A stretch of DNA of 64,000 nt from Hymenobacter rigui (GTDB taxonomy: Bacteria; Bacteroidota; Bacteroidia; Cytophagales; Hymenobacteraceae). A model generated the notes under the pieces. The model searched no databases. It saw nothing but the letters and a program-made list of their open reading frames with translations, and was not told where the DNA came from. Of the stretch, positions 9,069 through 17,895 are shown piece after piece (position 1 is the stretch's first letter; the number at the start of each line of letters is the position of its first letter). The position numbers were made by a program, and so were the translations under genes. Where the stretch lies: positions 62,001 to 126,000 of the forward strand of contig NZ_RWIT01000006.1 in NCBI RefSeq assembly GCF_003944715.1. Direction: 5' to 3'.

Positions 9069-9098
9069 TTGCGCCCCCTTAGGGCGGCAGTACCTTTG
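9069..9098 (+). promoter_or_regulatory. Near-ideal Bacteroidetes promoter of the phosphate permease
   Basis: -33 element TTG at 9069-9071, a 19-bp spacer, and -7 element TACCTTTG at 9091-9098. Transcription would start near 9105, leaving a leader of about 30 nt before the ATG at 9135. This is the best-formed promoter seen in the window. Confidence 0.7.
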
Positions 9099-9134
9099 GT
9101 TGCCGAAAACTGAATCTTCACCAATCCCCCCTTT

Positions 9135-10541
9135 ATGTTTGGCTTAGAGCCTCATGTGCTGTTGCTGCTGATTGCCTGTCTGGTAGCAGCCTGCGCGTTT
9201 GAATTTGTAAACGGCTTCCACGACACGGCCAACGCCGTGGCGACGGTGATTTACACCAACTCGCTGCGGCCGTGGGTAGCGGTGGTGTGGTCGGCGTTCT
9301 GGAACTTCGTGGGCGTAATTGCCGGCGGCATTGGCGTGGCCATGGGTATTGTGTACCTGCTGCCCGTGGAAAGCCTCGTGGACCAGAATGTGTACCACGG
9401 TATTGCCATGGTGGGGGCCCTTATTGTGGCAGCCATTATCTGGAACGTCGGCACGTGGTACTACGGCCTCCCCTCCTCATCCTCCCACGCCCTCATCGGC
9501 TCCATTCTGGGTGTGGGCATTGCCTTCTCGCTGCTGCCGGGCTCCGGCGCATCAGCCGTAAACTGGGGCAAGGCTGGCGAAACCGGCCTGGCCCTGTTGG
9601 TAAGCCCGCTGTTTGGCTTTTCGCTTACCATCATCCTGATGTTTTTGCTGCGCCGCTTCGTGAAGAACAAAACCATCTTCAAGGAGCCGCACAAGCGCAA
9701 GCCGCCACCTATCTGGATCCGCATGATTCTGATTGCCACCTGCACGTTGGTAAGCTACTTCCACGGCTCCAACGACGGCCAGAAAGGGGTGGGGCTGATT
9801 ATGCTGATTCTGATTGGCATTGTGCCGGTGCATTTTGCTCTGAACTCCAAGCTCAACCCGCTGGATATGCGCGAGTCGCTGACTCGTGTAGAGCAGGTAA
9901 TGGGCAAGCTGAACGCCGCCGAGCTGAGTGAGGCTGACCGGAAGCTGCTGGGCGAAGTACGCACTCAAACGGCCACACTCGACCAGATTTTCGCGGGTAA
10001 AACCGATGTGAAGCAGCTACCTGAACAGTCGCGTTTTGAAATCCGCAAAGCCATTCTGTTGCTTTATAACCGCGCCAAGAGACTCACCGCCAGCGAAAAA
10101 ATTCCGTTGAGCTCAGCTGACCGTAAACTCTACGAAGACAGCATTGCCAACATGCGCACCTTTACCGACTATGCCCCCTGGCAGGTGTCGCTGATGGTGG
10201 CCCTGTCCCTGGGCATCGGAACTATGATTGGCTGGCAGCGCATTGTAAAAACGATTGGGGAGCGGATTGGCAAGGAGCACCTGACGTATGCGCAGGGGGC
10301 TTCCTCGGAGCTGGTAGCCGCCGCCATGATTGGGGCCTCCACCGGCTTTGGCCTGCCATCCTCTACCACGCACGTGCTGTCGTCGGCCATTGCCGGTAGC
10401 ATGGTAGCCAACCGGGGCATCAAGAACCTGAACCCCCAGATGGTTCGCAACATTGCCTTGGCCTGGGTGCTCACGCTACCCGTTACGATGGTACTGTCCG
10501 GCGGCTTGTTTCTGCTGTTCCGAACCATTATGCCCTCGTAG
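9135..10541 (+). CDS. PiT-family inorganic phosphate transporter
   Basis: A 468-residue inner-membrane permease that imports inorganic phosphate with a cation (protons in most bacterial PiT proteins). It shows both inverted PiT signatures: GFHDTANAVA (about 27-36) with PSSSSHALIGS (about 115), and GSNDGQKGVGL (about 212-222) with PSSTTHVLSSAI (about 412). About ten hydrophobic segments flank a soluble loop (about 230-345) rich in charged residues. No phoU-like gene is adjacent. A well-formed promoter lies ahead and a strong terminator directly after, so it is probably monocistronic. Alternative cargoes such as sulfate are known for related proteins, but the signature fits phosphate. Confidence 0.93.
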   Translation: MFGLEPHVLLLLIACLVAACAFEFVNGFHDTANAVATVIYTNSLRPWVAVVWSAFWNFVGVIAGGIGVAMGIVYLLPVESLVDQNVYHGIAMVGALIVAAIIWNVGTWYYGLPSSSSHALIGSILGVGIAFSLLPGSGASAVNWGKAGETGLALLVSPLFGFSLTIILMFLLRRFVKNKTIFKEPHKRKPPPIWIRMILIATCTLVSYFHGSNDGQKGVGLIMLILIGIVPVHFALNSKLNPLDMRESLTRVEQVMGKLNAAELSEADRKLLGEVRTQTATLDQIFAGKTDVKQLPEQSRFEIRKAILLLYNRAKRLTASEKIPLSSADRKLYEDSIANMRTFTDYAPWQVSLMVALSLGIGTMIGWQRIVKTIGERIGKEHLTYAQGASSELVAAAMIGASTGFGLPSSTTHVLSSAIAGSMVANRGIKNLNPQMVRNIALAWVLTLPVTMVLSGGLFLLFRTIMPS

Positions 10542-10560
10542 GCAACTCTTGAAAAGACAC

Positions 10561-10594
10561 AAAAAAGCCGCTCCAAAATTGGAGCGGCTTTTTT
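10561..10594 (+). terminator. Rho-independent terminator of the phosphate permease
   Basis: A-tract, stem GCCGCTCC / GGAGCGGC, then TTTTTT (arms 10561-10574 and 10581-10594). The flanking A and T tracts could make it bidirectional, serving the convergent gene at 10737 as well. Confidence 0.88.
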
Positions 10595-10686
10595 GTTGTC
10601 CGGCTGATTATCAGCAGCGTACTAGTATAACTAGCATTGCTCCCGGAATTGGGATCATCTGTTGAAAACTCCCGATTATTAGCATC

Positions 10687-10729
10687 TTATCCACTTATCA
10701 ACACCTAAAATGGCCCGTTTTGTGGATAA
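10687..10729. promoter_or_regulatory. Outlying pair of DnaA-box-like sites
   Basis: A perfect TTATCCACA on the minus strand (10721-10729) and a one-mismatch copy on the plus strand (10687-10695) face each other 25 bp apart. They lie about 1.2 kb from the main cluster, so may be an accessory DnaA site. Confidence 0.5.
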
Positions 10730-10736
10730 CTCAATA

Positions 10737-11219
10737 CTAAGCGGGCCATTGCACCTCCATATCGTCGTTGATGAACACGCCGAAATTCACGAACTGCAGC
10801 TCATCTTCATCGAAATACAGGTCAATCATTTCCTTCTCGTAGGAGATGCGCATCTCGCCAGTGTCCATTTTCTCCACTTCGCTTTGCTCGTGGCCGTGGC
10901 GCTTCATCAGCTCCTGCAACTGCTCAGGGCTCATCCCGTGAATCACCTCGCCGTATAGGCGCATGCCGGGGTGGTCGGTTTCAATGCAGCTCAGGCGGTA
11001 GTCGTCTTCCCGGTCGAAGTAGAGCGAGTAGCCTTCCTCGAGGTAGTTCCAGGCCTGGTGCTCGAATTCGTCGTCGTCTTCCGACTCTTCAATTTCTTCG
11101 GGTTCCCCCATCAAGGCCCGCACTTCATCCATGGAGGCGCCAAACTTCAGGGGGCCCATGCCCACGCCAAGGCTGATTTCGTTTTCTTCGGTGCTGGAAG
11201 GTTGAGCTGGTGTCTGCAT
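10737..11219 (-). CDS. Acidic hypothetical protein with possible tandem BamE-like units
   Basis: 160 residues, strongly acidic, no signal peptide or membrane segment. The segment GPLKFGASMDEVRALMGEP (about 21-39), then a strand with the WNYLEEGYSLYFD pattern and an LSCIETD strand, resembles the helix-helix-strand layout of small BamE/SmpA-like modules. The second half (HGMSPEQLQELMKRHG, then YEKEMIDLYFDED and LQFVNFGVF) repeats this order, suggesting an internal duplication. This is inferred from pattern only. I do not recognise a named family. The D/E-rich linker near residues 40-53 is low complexity. A weak -7-like TACCTTTA occurs at 11251-11258 (minus). Confidence 0.7.
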   Translation of the reverse strand: MQTPAQPSSTEENEISLGVGMGPLKFGASMDEVRALMGEPEEIEESEDDDEFEHQAWNYLEEGYSLYFDREDDYRLSCIETDHPGMRLYGEVIHGMSPEQLQELMKRHGHEQSEVEKMDTGEMRISYEKEMIDLYFDEDELQFVNFGVFINDDMEVQWPA

Positions 11220-11360
11220 AGCCAGTTATGGTGAGGGGTGATTGAGAGAGTAAAGGTAAGTTGTGAGACGAGAGTTTTGAGAGTTGATTGATGGGTTATG
11301 CAAGATGGGCGAGAACCAGACTCTCTGAAACTGCCCAAATCATGTTGCATCCTTCACCAC

Positions 11361-11852
11361 TTACTTGCCATACCGCTCTTCAAAGGCGACCCGCTGCCGC
11401 AGGTATTCGGGATGTTGCTTGGCCTCATCCCACCGGGCTTTAAAAATGGCCGCCGACTCGGCCTTGTCCGGATCTTCCGGAGAGCGGGGCAGTTCGGCCC
11501 GGCCGTGGCTGCCGCTCTGGCCCTTTTTATCGTCGGGTACCGGCCCATCGTACTTTTTCCCGCCCTTGTGGTTAGCGTAGCGTCGTGCCCGCGTGAAACC
11601 CATCTGCAAGAACTTGCGGGCCATGTCGGCCCCAACAAAGTCATGGTGCTGCAAATAGGCCTCAAACAGCGCGTAAATCTTCTCCGACGACTCCCGGGCT
11701 ACCGCAGGGGTACGGAAGCGCCAGAAGGGCAGAATCTCGCCTTTATAGGGTTCTACCAACAACACTCCCTGCTCTCCTTTGCCCACCCGATATAGCTCCG
11801 GGTGTTGGCGAAAGTCGGTGGTGCGGAAGTCAAGCTGATAATCGAACAGCAT
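11361..11852 (-). CDS. DUF4385 family protein
   Basis: 163 residues, cytoplasmic by appearance. I recognise the DUF4385 pattern from memory: FDYQLDFRTTDFR at the start, YRVGKGEQGVLLVEPYKGEI (about 21-40), DFVGADMARKFLQMGFTRAR (about 71-90), then the basic block YANHKGGKKYDGPVP and a C-terminal AESAAIFKARW helix. The family has no assigned function; the conserved basic central block suggests nucleic-acid or phosphate binding (inference). It is the last gene before the origin-like region and is transcribed away from it. Confidence 0.85.
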   Translation of the reverse strand: MLFDYQLDFRTTDFRQHPELYRVGKGEQGVLLVEPYKGEILPFWRFRTPAVARESSEKIYALFEAYLQHHDFVGADMARKFLQMGFTRARRYANHKGGKKYDGPVPDDKKGQSGSHGRAELPRSPEDPDKAESAAIFKARWDEAKQHPEYLRQRVAFEERYGK

Positions 11853-11952
11853 ACGGCTCAGGCGGCAGATGGAATAACGCTATACGCCGCCCAAGCCCCG
11901 GTGGCTATGTATTACTGCCTGGTTTTTCCCGATTTCGAAGGTGCTCTGCCGT

Positions 11953-12679
11953 TAACATGTGGGTTATCAACCGGTTATCCACATGTTACCCACCTTTTTG
12001 TCTATTTCTGCGTGGTGTAGGGATTTCCACACATTGGCGTGGGCACACTTTTCTATTTCAGGCGGATGCGGCGGGCGTTACCGGCTGCCGGGGTTTTGCC
12101 GGTTGCGCCAGAGGCCGGAAAGCTATTTTCCATCCCGGAGCAAAATCTGAATCCGGTCCGCTTTTCCACAGGTTAATAACTTTTAAAAAATCTTTTATTT
12201 AAAAATCTCTTTTTATCCCTGTCGTTAGGGGTGTTTATAAGTGGATAAAAAAAGGAGGTTATCCACGCCGTGGGTAACATGTGCACAAGAATGGGGTTAT
12301 CCACCGTCTACCAACAGGGTGTGTGGATATCATTGCGCTGATGAATAGGAAGTTAGCATAGTTTTTAACTATTCACATAGGATAGATAGAAATCCACAAT
12401 TCACATCCACATGGGTGTGTGGATTGTGGGATTTTCGGGGGATAGTTATCCACGCGTATCCACAGGTTTTGTACATACCCAAGAGCCTGCCAAAACGGGG
12501 TCAACGTCCAAATAAAGTTTTCCGCAACTTCTCCACGGGTTATCCCCAGGTTTCCCCAGTATTATCCACAGGTTATGCGGGTTAGCCGGTTTTAGGTGGA
12601 TAACTGTTGTGGATTGTGATTTTGGAAAAGGTGGAAACCAACCTGGTGAAACGGAAACCCGGTTTTGCTATGTGGATAT
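11953..12679. other. Probable chromosomal replication origin (oriC): DnaA-box cluster around an AT-rich tract
   Basis: Scored against TTWTNCACA. Full matches: 11975-11983 and 12562-12570 (+, both TTATCCACA) and 12162-12170 (+, TTTTCCACA). One-mismatch sites: 12023-12031, 12259-12267, 12297-12305, 12369-12377, 12446-12454, 12456-12464 and 12540-12548 (+); 12240-12248, 12280-12288, 12322-12330, 12595-12603 and 12671-12679 (-). The first perfect box forms a palindrome (TAACATGTGG 11953-11962 / CCACATGTTA 11979-11988). An AT-rich tract at 12171-12220 sits between the left and right groups. No gene occupies this stretch, and mnmG lies 3.3 kb to the right. Together this is the classic appearance of oriC. 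Caveat: every gene to the right as far as 28 kb is on the minus strand, so would be transcribed against a fork leaving this site. Confidence 0.75.
12171..12220. other. AT-rich tract, candidate DNA unwinding element
   Basis: Nearly 50 bp of almost pure A/T in an otherwise GC-rich window, directly next to a DnaA-like box at 12162-12170. It holds two 15-bp-spaced copies of AAAAATCT (12186-12193 and 12201-12208), each followed by a T-rich run, like the AT-rich repeats of known origins. Confidence 0.6.
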
Positions 12680-12926
12680 CTGTACATCAGCTTTTCTATA
12701 TAGCCCAAAGTTGGACTCTGATGGTATTCCCGACTTCGGGCCCGACAGCACTTCTGGCAAGCTGGGAAGCCGGGGCGCACTACGACATATTCCAGCGCTG
12801 CCTGTTGGCGCTCTGCCTTTCGGATCTTGGCCCGGCTTCTCATCGGGTGGTGCCAGTGAGTGCGCAGCCGAACAGTCCGTAGCGACAGGCGTTGCCAAGG
12901 TGGCTGTCCATACCAACAATGCCTGC
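12680..12926. other. Non-coding stretch to the right of the origin
   Basis: Ordinary base composition, no DnaA boxes, no ORF with a recognisable product and no clear hairpin until the terminator at 12931. I see nothing functional here; small ORFs on either strand look like chance. Confidence 0.4.
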
Positions 12927-12930
12927 AAAA

Positions 12931-12966
12931 AAGCCCGGCTCCGCGCACGTTGGCGGAGCCGGGCTT
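12931..12966 (-). terminator. Terminator of the Ig-like lipoprotein gene
   Basis: A 14-bp perfect GC-rich stem (12931-12944 / 12953-12966), followed on the minus strand by a run of six T (complement of 12927-12932), 27 bp after the stop at 12993. Confidence 0.88.
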
Positions 12967-12992
12967 ATGCAGGTAAATCCTGTTGGACCGGG

Positions 12993-14624
12993 TTAGAAGG
13001 TCAGCGTCTCGATGTTATCGAAGTTAGAGCGTACCTGGATGGTTTTTGGGAACAGGTATACGGGCTCCGGCAGACGCTTGAGTTGCGGGTCGCCGCCGTC
13101 CCAGCGGCCATTCTGGTTCTGGTCGATGAGTACGCGCAGCCGGTAGGTGCCGGGTTGCAGGTTATCGAAACGGTAGCTGCCTTTAGGGCTGTCGAAGGTA
13201 AACTGTATGTTGCCATTGGCATCCAGCAACTGTAGCCAGAAGCGGACGGCGGTGGTTTGCAGCGGGCCGCTGAGCGTACCGGTATTGGTTTGTTCCACTA
13301 CGCGCAGCCGCAGTGGTTTCAGACCCAGGGACTGCCCCGTAACGCTCCGGATGATGGTACTGTCAAGCTGAAACGTGACGGTCTTGCGGGCCGTGGTGTT
13401 CAGGTTCAGGCTAAGCGTAGTGCGGTCGGGGCTGAGGCTGCCATCGGCGGGCAGCACCAGCGGGCGGCGCTTCAGGGAATCTTCCAGCAGCGTACCAATG
13501 GGTTTGCCGGGCGTCAGCCGGATGGGCTCATTGAATACAAACTTCACCTGTCCCTGGCGGTACACTTCCCTGGGGCTGCCTTCCACGGAGTAGGCCGCGC
13601 CGCGCTTGGCCGGCGGGTTGCCCTGGAAGCGCACATTAATGGTGTCACGGCCCACGTTGCCGGCGCTATCGGCGGAGGTAAGCAAGTAGCGGCCTTCCTG
13701 TAGTTCGGGCGTGCGGAACAGTACGGCCGTCCGGCCCTTTTCGGTGAGCTGCACGGCCTCGTTGAGAGCAGCGGGAGCCGTAGCAGAGCCCAGCGGAGCC
13801 AGACTGGTCTGGACAACGCCTTCGTTGAAGCTGATCCGGAAATCAGTCGGGTTTGTCTTCTGCGTGGTAACAAGGGGGCGACGCGTGTCGGGCCGGGTGA
13901 GCAGGAAGCGCAGGCTGTCGGAAGTGGTACCCACCGTGAGCAGGTCCGGCAGGTAGCCAATGCGTTCTGGTTCCTCGTAGCGGTTGTTCTGGTTTTTATC
14001 CAGCAGCGCATACGCCCGGTAGCGGCCGGCTTTCAAGTAATTCAGCTCGAAGTGGCCACCCTTATCGGTGCGGGCCTGGTAAGTAGGGCGTCCACGCTGC
14101 ACGGTGGAGGTATCGGCTTCGGGATAGAGCAGTACCACGGCATTTTCCACGGGCTGCTGACTTAATACCTCCTGCACCACCCCCCGCACCGACGCCGAAT
14201 CCAACTCCGGCCCGGTACTGAAGCTCACTATGGCTTTGGGAGCCGGGTTGCTTTCGGTAATGTCGCTGATGGCATTCCCGAAGTTGAAGGAATAGGTGGT
14301 ATTGGCCGCAAACGGCTTCTCATAGGTAAGCGTAATGGCCGTGCGCTCCTCCCGGATTTTGTACGGATTATCGTCGCCGATGATAGGCGCGACAATCAGG
14401 TTCTTGGTCAGATCCTTCAGCTGCACCTGCTCCGAGAATTCCAGCCGCACCGACTGGCCCTGGTAGTTGCGGGTGCCGTTGGCCGGCACCGTGCGCACCA
14501 GCTTGGGCGGAATAGTATCCCGGATGCCACCTTCCGGCGAGCTGATGGCGGCGCACCCGCTAAGGCCCGCCGCAGCGGCAAACAACAGAAACAGGGACGC
14601 GCGGACGGAAGCAGATCGGAGCAT
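12993..14624 (-). CDS. Exported lipoprotein with N-terminal Ig-like (Big_5/SbsA-type) domain
   Basis: 543 residues. The signal peptide ends in the lipobox LSGC (cysteine near residue 24), followed by AAISSPEGGIRDTIPPKLV, the start of a bacterial Ig-like domain (about 35-135; phrases PPKLVRTVPANGT and VRLEFSEQV are typical). Beta-rich repeats follow; DKNQNNRYEEPERIGYLP (about 208) and DQNQNGRWDGGDPQLKR (about 508) are two similar Asp/Asn-rich loops that could bind calcium. Such proteins are widespread in Bacteroidetes as single-copy surface or periplasmic lipoproteins of unknown role. It is the first gene to the right of the origin region, with its own terminator. Confidence 0.85.
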   Translation of the reverse strand: MLRSASVRASLFLLFAAAAGLSGCAAISSPEGGIRDTIPPKLVRTVPANGTRNYQGQSVRLEFSEQVQLKDLTKNLIVAPIIGDDNPYKIREERTAITLTYEKPFAANTTYSFNFGNAISDITESNPAPKAIVSFSTGPELDSASVRGVVQEVLSQQPVENAVVLLYPEADTSTVQRGRPTYQARTDKGGHFELNYLKAGRYRAYALLDKNQNNRYEEPERIGYLPDLLTVGTTSDSLRFLLTRPDTRRPLVTTQKTNPTDFRISFNEGVVQTSLAPLGSATAPAALNEAVQLTEKGRTAVLFRTPELQEGRYLLTSADSAGNVGRDTINVRFQGNPPAKRGAAYSVEGSPREVYRQGQVKFVFNEPIRLTPGKPIGTLLEDSLKRRPLVLPADGSLSPDRTTLSLNLNTTARKTVTFQLDSTIIRSVTGQSLGLKPLRLRVVEQTNTGTLSGPLQTTAVRFWLQLLDANGNIQFTFDSPKGSYRFDNLQPGTYRLRVLIDQNQNGRWDGGDPQLKRLPEPVYLFPKTIQVRSNFDNIETLTF

Positions 14625-14729
14625 TGCGGGGCAAGCAGGTTTGGATGGGTAACAACTTTCGGCAACGGCTCAGGAAGCGTTTTCGAAATCCGAAGGTACA
14701 CGGTGTAACGCTGCAATGGCCTAAAACTG

Positions 14730-14803
14730 TCATTCCGACTGCCAACCAGAATCCGGAATACCTAAGCAAGGCGTTCCTGAACTCCGGTCAGCAGTCGGAA
14801 TGA
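14730..14803. repeat. Inverted repeat between two minus-strand genes
   Basis: 13-bp perfect arms (14730-14742 TCATTCCGACTGC and 14791-14803) with a 48-bp loop; on the plus strand it is followed by TAACTTTTT. The word GTCATTCCGA differs from the REP family elsewhere in the window. Confidence 0.65.
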
Positions 14804-14837
14804 TAACTTTTTCAGCAGCAGTATGGTACCCTCTCCC

Positions 14838-15740
14838 CTACCCTGCCATGCCGCGCTTGTGGGCCACATAGATCAGGCTGCTGTACTGGCCCTCGTGCTG
14901 GGCGGCGTACTGGTTGGATTTGTAGCCGGCTTTGAGCACCGTGAGCATTCCGCCACCCCGCTCGGCCCGGTGCTTTTCGCTGAGCATGCTCACATAGTAA
15001 GCATCCAGGGGCATGGGCAACACCTCCTGCACCTGCATTTTATGCTTTTTGAGCAGCTGCGTCATGGTTTTAGGGGTGAAGTGGTACAGATGACGCGGCA
15101 CATCGTAGGCAGCCCAGTCCTGGCGGTAGTGCTGGGCATCGAGGCTGTCGACGTTGGGCACGGCAATGATGAGGGTGCCGTCGGGCTTCAACAAACTAAT
15201 GAGCTGAGCGAGGGTTTCGTTCAGGGTATGAACGTGTTCCAGCACGTGCCAGAGCGTAATGGCATCGAAGCTGGCCGGCTGAAACTGAACCAGGCTTTCC
15301 ACCCCGATGGGCTGGCCCACGCGCTGGCTGGCCTCTTCCCGGGCGCGGGCGTTGGGCTCCCAGCCGGCCACCTGCCAACCGTTGCCTTTGGCGGCGGCCA
15401 GAAAGTGCCCCGTGCCGCAGCCGTAGTCCAGCAGGCGACCCTTCTTGGCCCGCTTGTTCAGCAAAGCTACCTTGCGGCGCATGGTGAAAAACCGGGCCAC
15501 CTTATAGGCATGGTTAATCACCCCCCCTGCCCCGCTGTTGTGCGACACGTACTCGTCCGACTCGTAGTAGCGGCCAATGTGGGCTTCATCGGGGCGGGGG
15601 TTGGTAAACTGAAACGAACAGGCCACGCACTGCTGAATGGCGAAGCTTTCCTTGCTCACCGACTTATCCTCCACCACCAGCTTGTTACGGAATTCTGTTT
15701 TGCCGCACACCGGGCACTTCTCAAGTCGCTCGTAAATCAC
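14838..15740 (-). CDS. Zinc-ribbon class I SAM-dependent methyltransferase
   Basis: About 300 residues from GTG at 15738-15740. The first residues carry two Cys pairs, CPVCG (about 9-13) and CVAC (about 39-42), a zinc ribbon. The Rossmann methyltransferase core follows, with motif I LLDYGCGTGHFL (about 102-113) and the post-motif block DAITLWHVLEHVH (about 160). Zn-ribbon plus this core is the layout of enzymes that modify sugars or small metabolites (Methyltransf_23-like). The open frame extends to TTG 15827, but a -7-like TACCTTCG at 15811-15818 lies inside that extension, so I prefer the internal GTG just before YERLEKCPVCGK. Substrate unknown. Confidence 0.82.
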   Translation of the reverse strand: MIYERLEKCPVCGKTEFRNKLVVEDKSVSKESFAIQQCVACSFQFTNPRPDEAHIGRYYESDEYVSHNSGAGGVINHAYKVARFFTMRRKVALLNKRAKKGRLLDYGCGTGHFLAAAKGNGWQVAGWEPNARAREEASQRVGQPIGVESLVQFQPASFDAITLWHVLEHVHTLNETLAQLISLLKPDGTLIIAVPNVDSLDAQHYRQDWAAYDVPRHLYHFTPKTMTQLLKKHKMQVQEVLPMPLDAYYVSMLSEKHRAERGGGMLTVLKAGYKSNQYAAQHEGQYSSLIYVAHKRGMAG

Positions 15741-15828
15741 AGATGCTCGCTGATTAATTAGATGACGCGGATTGCGACGACCAGCCTGCGCAGAGAAGCC
15801 AGCCGCAAGGCGAAGGTACAAAACCAAA

Positions 15829-15861
15829 GCGGCCGCCGTTTCGGAAAGAAACGGCGGCCGC
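15829..15861 (-). terminator. Terminator hairpin downstream of mnmG, abutting a promoter
   Basis: A 14-bp perfect stem (15829-15842 / 15848-15861) with a GGAAA-type loop. On the minus strand it is followed by TTTGGTTTTG and then the -7-like TACCTTCG (15811-15818) of the methyltransferase gene, so termination and re-initiation appear packed together. Confidence 0.75.
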
Positions 15862-15884
15862 AGTGAAGCCTGATGACGATGATA

Positions 15885-15913
15885 CCGGTCCGACGCCGGA
15901 GGCGTCCGACCGG
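15885..15913. repeat. Second REP-like palindrome, copy 1
   Basis: A 29-bp imperfect palindrome centred on GACGCC-GGA-GGCGTC. A close relative is at 15988-16016, 103 bp away, both between mnmG and its terminator. Confidence 0.65.
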
Positions 15914-15987
15914 TTGCCGTTCGCGCCGCCTAACCGAGCACGTCTAAATGATGTAAATGGGACAAGGCCATAGTCAGCACGCGGTAA

Positions 15988-16016
15988 CCGATCGGACGCC
16001 GGAGGCATCGGACCGG
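15988..16016. repeat. Second REP-like palindrome, copy 2
   Basis: 29 bp with the shared core GACGCCGGAGGC, matching 15885-15913 in most positions. It starts 11 bp after the mnmG stop. The pair looks like a BIME-type doublet. Confidence 0.65.
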
Positions 16017-16026
16017 GCATACAGGC

Positions 16027-17895
16027 TTACCGCCCCAGGTACACCATCAGCACCGACACGTCGGCCGGCGAAACACCGCTGATGCGGCTGGCCTGACCCA
16101 GGGTTTCGGGCTGAATCTTGAGCAGCTTTTCGCGGGCTTCGTGCGAAAGGGCCGGCATGGCGGTGTAGTCGAGGCGGCCCTGAATCACGAAGTTTTCCAG
16201 CTCCTGCACGCGGGCGGCTTGCTGGTGCTCCTTCTCCAGGTAAGCCTCATACTTCACCAGAATTTCGGCCTGCTCCAGCGCGTCGGGGCGGTACGGGGCC
16301 AGGGCCAGGGTGAGTTCGGGCAGTACGCGAGCCAGGGCCGGCAGGTTGATGCCGGGGCGGCGCAGCAGATTCACGGCGCGGGTTTTCTCGCTGATGACGG
16401 CCGAACCGATTTCCGTGAGCCAAGGGTTGATGTCCGCAGCCTCGATGCCGAAGTTCTTCAACAGCTTGGCAACTTCCTTGGTCTGTTGCTCCTTTTCGCG
16501 CACCAGCTGCATGCGCTCCTCCGAGGCCAGACCCAGTTCGTAGCCCAGGGGCGTGAGGCGTAGGTCGGCGTTGTCCTGGCGCAGCAGCAGGCGGTGCTCG
16601 GCGCGGCTCGTGAACATGCGGTAGGGCTCGTCGGTGCCTTTGTTCACCAAGTCGTCGATGAGCACGCCGATGTAGGCTTCGCTGCGCTTGAGCACGAATG
16701 GTGCCTTGCCGTGCACCTTGTTGTGGGCGTTGATGCCGGCCATCAGGCCCTGGCAGGCGGCCTCCTCGTAGCCCGTGGTGCCGTTGATCTGGCCCGCGAA
16801 GTACAGGTTCTGGATCAGCTTGGTCTCCAGGGTGAGCTGGAGCTGCGTCGGCGGGAAGAAGTCGTACTCGATGGCGTAGCCGGGGCGGAACATCTTGGCG
16901 TTTTCGAAGCCGGCAATCTTACGCAGGGCGCGGTACTGCACGTCCTCGGGCAACGAAGAGCTGAAGCCGTTCACGTACACTTCCACCGTGCTCCAACCTT
17001 CCGGCTCTACGAAAATCTGGTGGCGGTCCTTGTCGGCGAAGCGGTTGATTTTGTCCTCCACCGACGGGCAGTAGCGCGGCCCCAGGCCCTTGATGCGGCC
17101 CTGGAACATCGGCGACTTCTCGAAGCCTTCCTTCAGGATTTCGTGGACTTCGGAGTTAGTGTAAGTAATGTAGCACGGGCGCTGGTTGCGCAGCGTGGGC
17201 GTGTCGAGGTACGAGAACTTGCTGGGCTCGGCGTCGCCGGCCTGCTCCTCCATCTTGCTGTAGTCCAGGCTGCGGCCGTCTACGCGGGGTGGGGTGCCGG
17301 TTTTCATGCGGCCGGCTTCAAAGCCCAGCTCAATCAGCTGCTCCGTGATGCCGGTGCTGCCTTTCTCGGCCGCGCGGCCGCCGCCAAACTGCTTTTCGCC
17401 GATGTGGATGAGGCCGTTGAGGAAAGTGCCGTTGGTGAGCACCACTGCCCGGCCCCGGAACTCGATGCCGAGCTGGGTTTTCACACCCACGCACACGCCG
17501 TCTTCCACCACGAGGCCCGTTACGGCCTCCTGCCAGAAATCCACGTTGGGTGTCTGCTCCAGCGTCAGGCGCCACTCCTCGGCAAAGCGCATCCGGTCAC
17601 TCTGAGCCCGGGGGCTCCACATGGCGGGGCCTTTGGAGCGGTTCAGCATCCGGAACTGAATCATGGTTTTGTCGGTGATAATGCCCGACTGGCCGCCCAG
17701 TGCGTCCACCTCGCGCACAATCTGGCCCTTGGCCACCCCGCCCATGGCCGGGTTGCACGACATCTGCGCGATGGTGTTCATGTTCATCGTCACCAGCAGG
17801 ACCTTGGAGCCCATGTTGGCGGCCGCGGCGGCGGCCTCGCAGCCGGCGTGCCCGGCTCCTACTACAATGACATCGTATTCTTCTTGCTGAAACAT
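16027..17895 (-). CDS. mnmG: tRNA uridine-34 carboxymethylaminomethyl modification enzyme, MnmG/GidA
   Basis: FAD- and folate-dependent enzyme that works with MnmE to build the cmnm5U34 wobble modification of several tRNAs. 622 residues, the normal length. The N-terminal dinucleotide-binding signature is [13 protein letters not shown] (13-25), followed by the MnmG block [19 protein letters not shown] (about 47-65). Also seen are the GTPPRVDGR and [18 protein letters not shown] blocks and the C-terminal MnmE/tRNA-contact helices ending [17 protein letters not shown]. gidA is classically found near oriC, which supports the origin call at 12 kb. A -7 box TATCTTTG lies at 18117-18124 (minus), about 220 bp upstream. 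Confidence 0.97.
   Translation of the reverse strand: MFQQEEYDVIVVGAGHAGCEAAAAAANMGSKVLLVTMNMNTIAQMSCNPAMGGVAKGQIVREVDALGGQSGIITDKTMIQFRMLNRSKGPAMWSPRAQSDRMRFAEEWRLTLEQTPNVDFWQEAVTGLVVEDGVCVGVKTQLGIEFRGRAVVLTNGTFLNGLIHIGEKQFGGGRAAEKGSTGITEQLIELGFEAGRMKTGTPPRVDGRSLDYSKMEEQAGDAEPSKFSYLDTPTLRNQRPCYITYTNSEVHEILKEGFEKSPMFQGRIKGLGPRYCPSVEDKINRFADKDRHQIFVEPEGWSTVEVYVNGFSSSLPEDVQYRALRKIAGFENAKMFRPGYAIEYDFFPPTQLQLTLETKLIQNLYFAGQINGTTGYEEAACQGLMAGINAHNKVHGKAPFVLKRSEAYIGVLIDDLVNKGTDEPYRMFTSRAEHRLLLRQDNADLRLTPLGYELGLASEERMQLVREKEQQTKEVAKLLKNFGIEAADINPWLTEIGSAVISEKTRAVNLLRRPGINLPALARVLPELTLALAPYRPDALEQAEILVKYEAYLEKEHQQAARVQELENFVIQGRLDYTAMPALSHEAREKLLKIQPETLGQASRISGVSPADVSVLMVYLGR

Noticed and set aside
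12592-13235. ORFs on both strands in the stretch right of the DnaA cluster
   Set aside because: No motifs, atypical composition, and one runs into the Ig-like lipoprotein gene antisense. Treated as non-coding.
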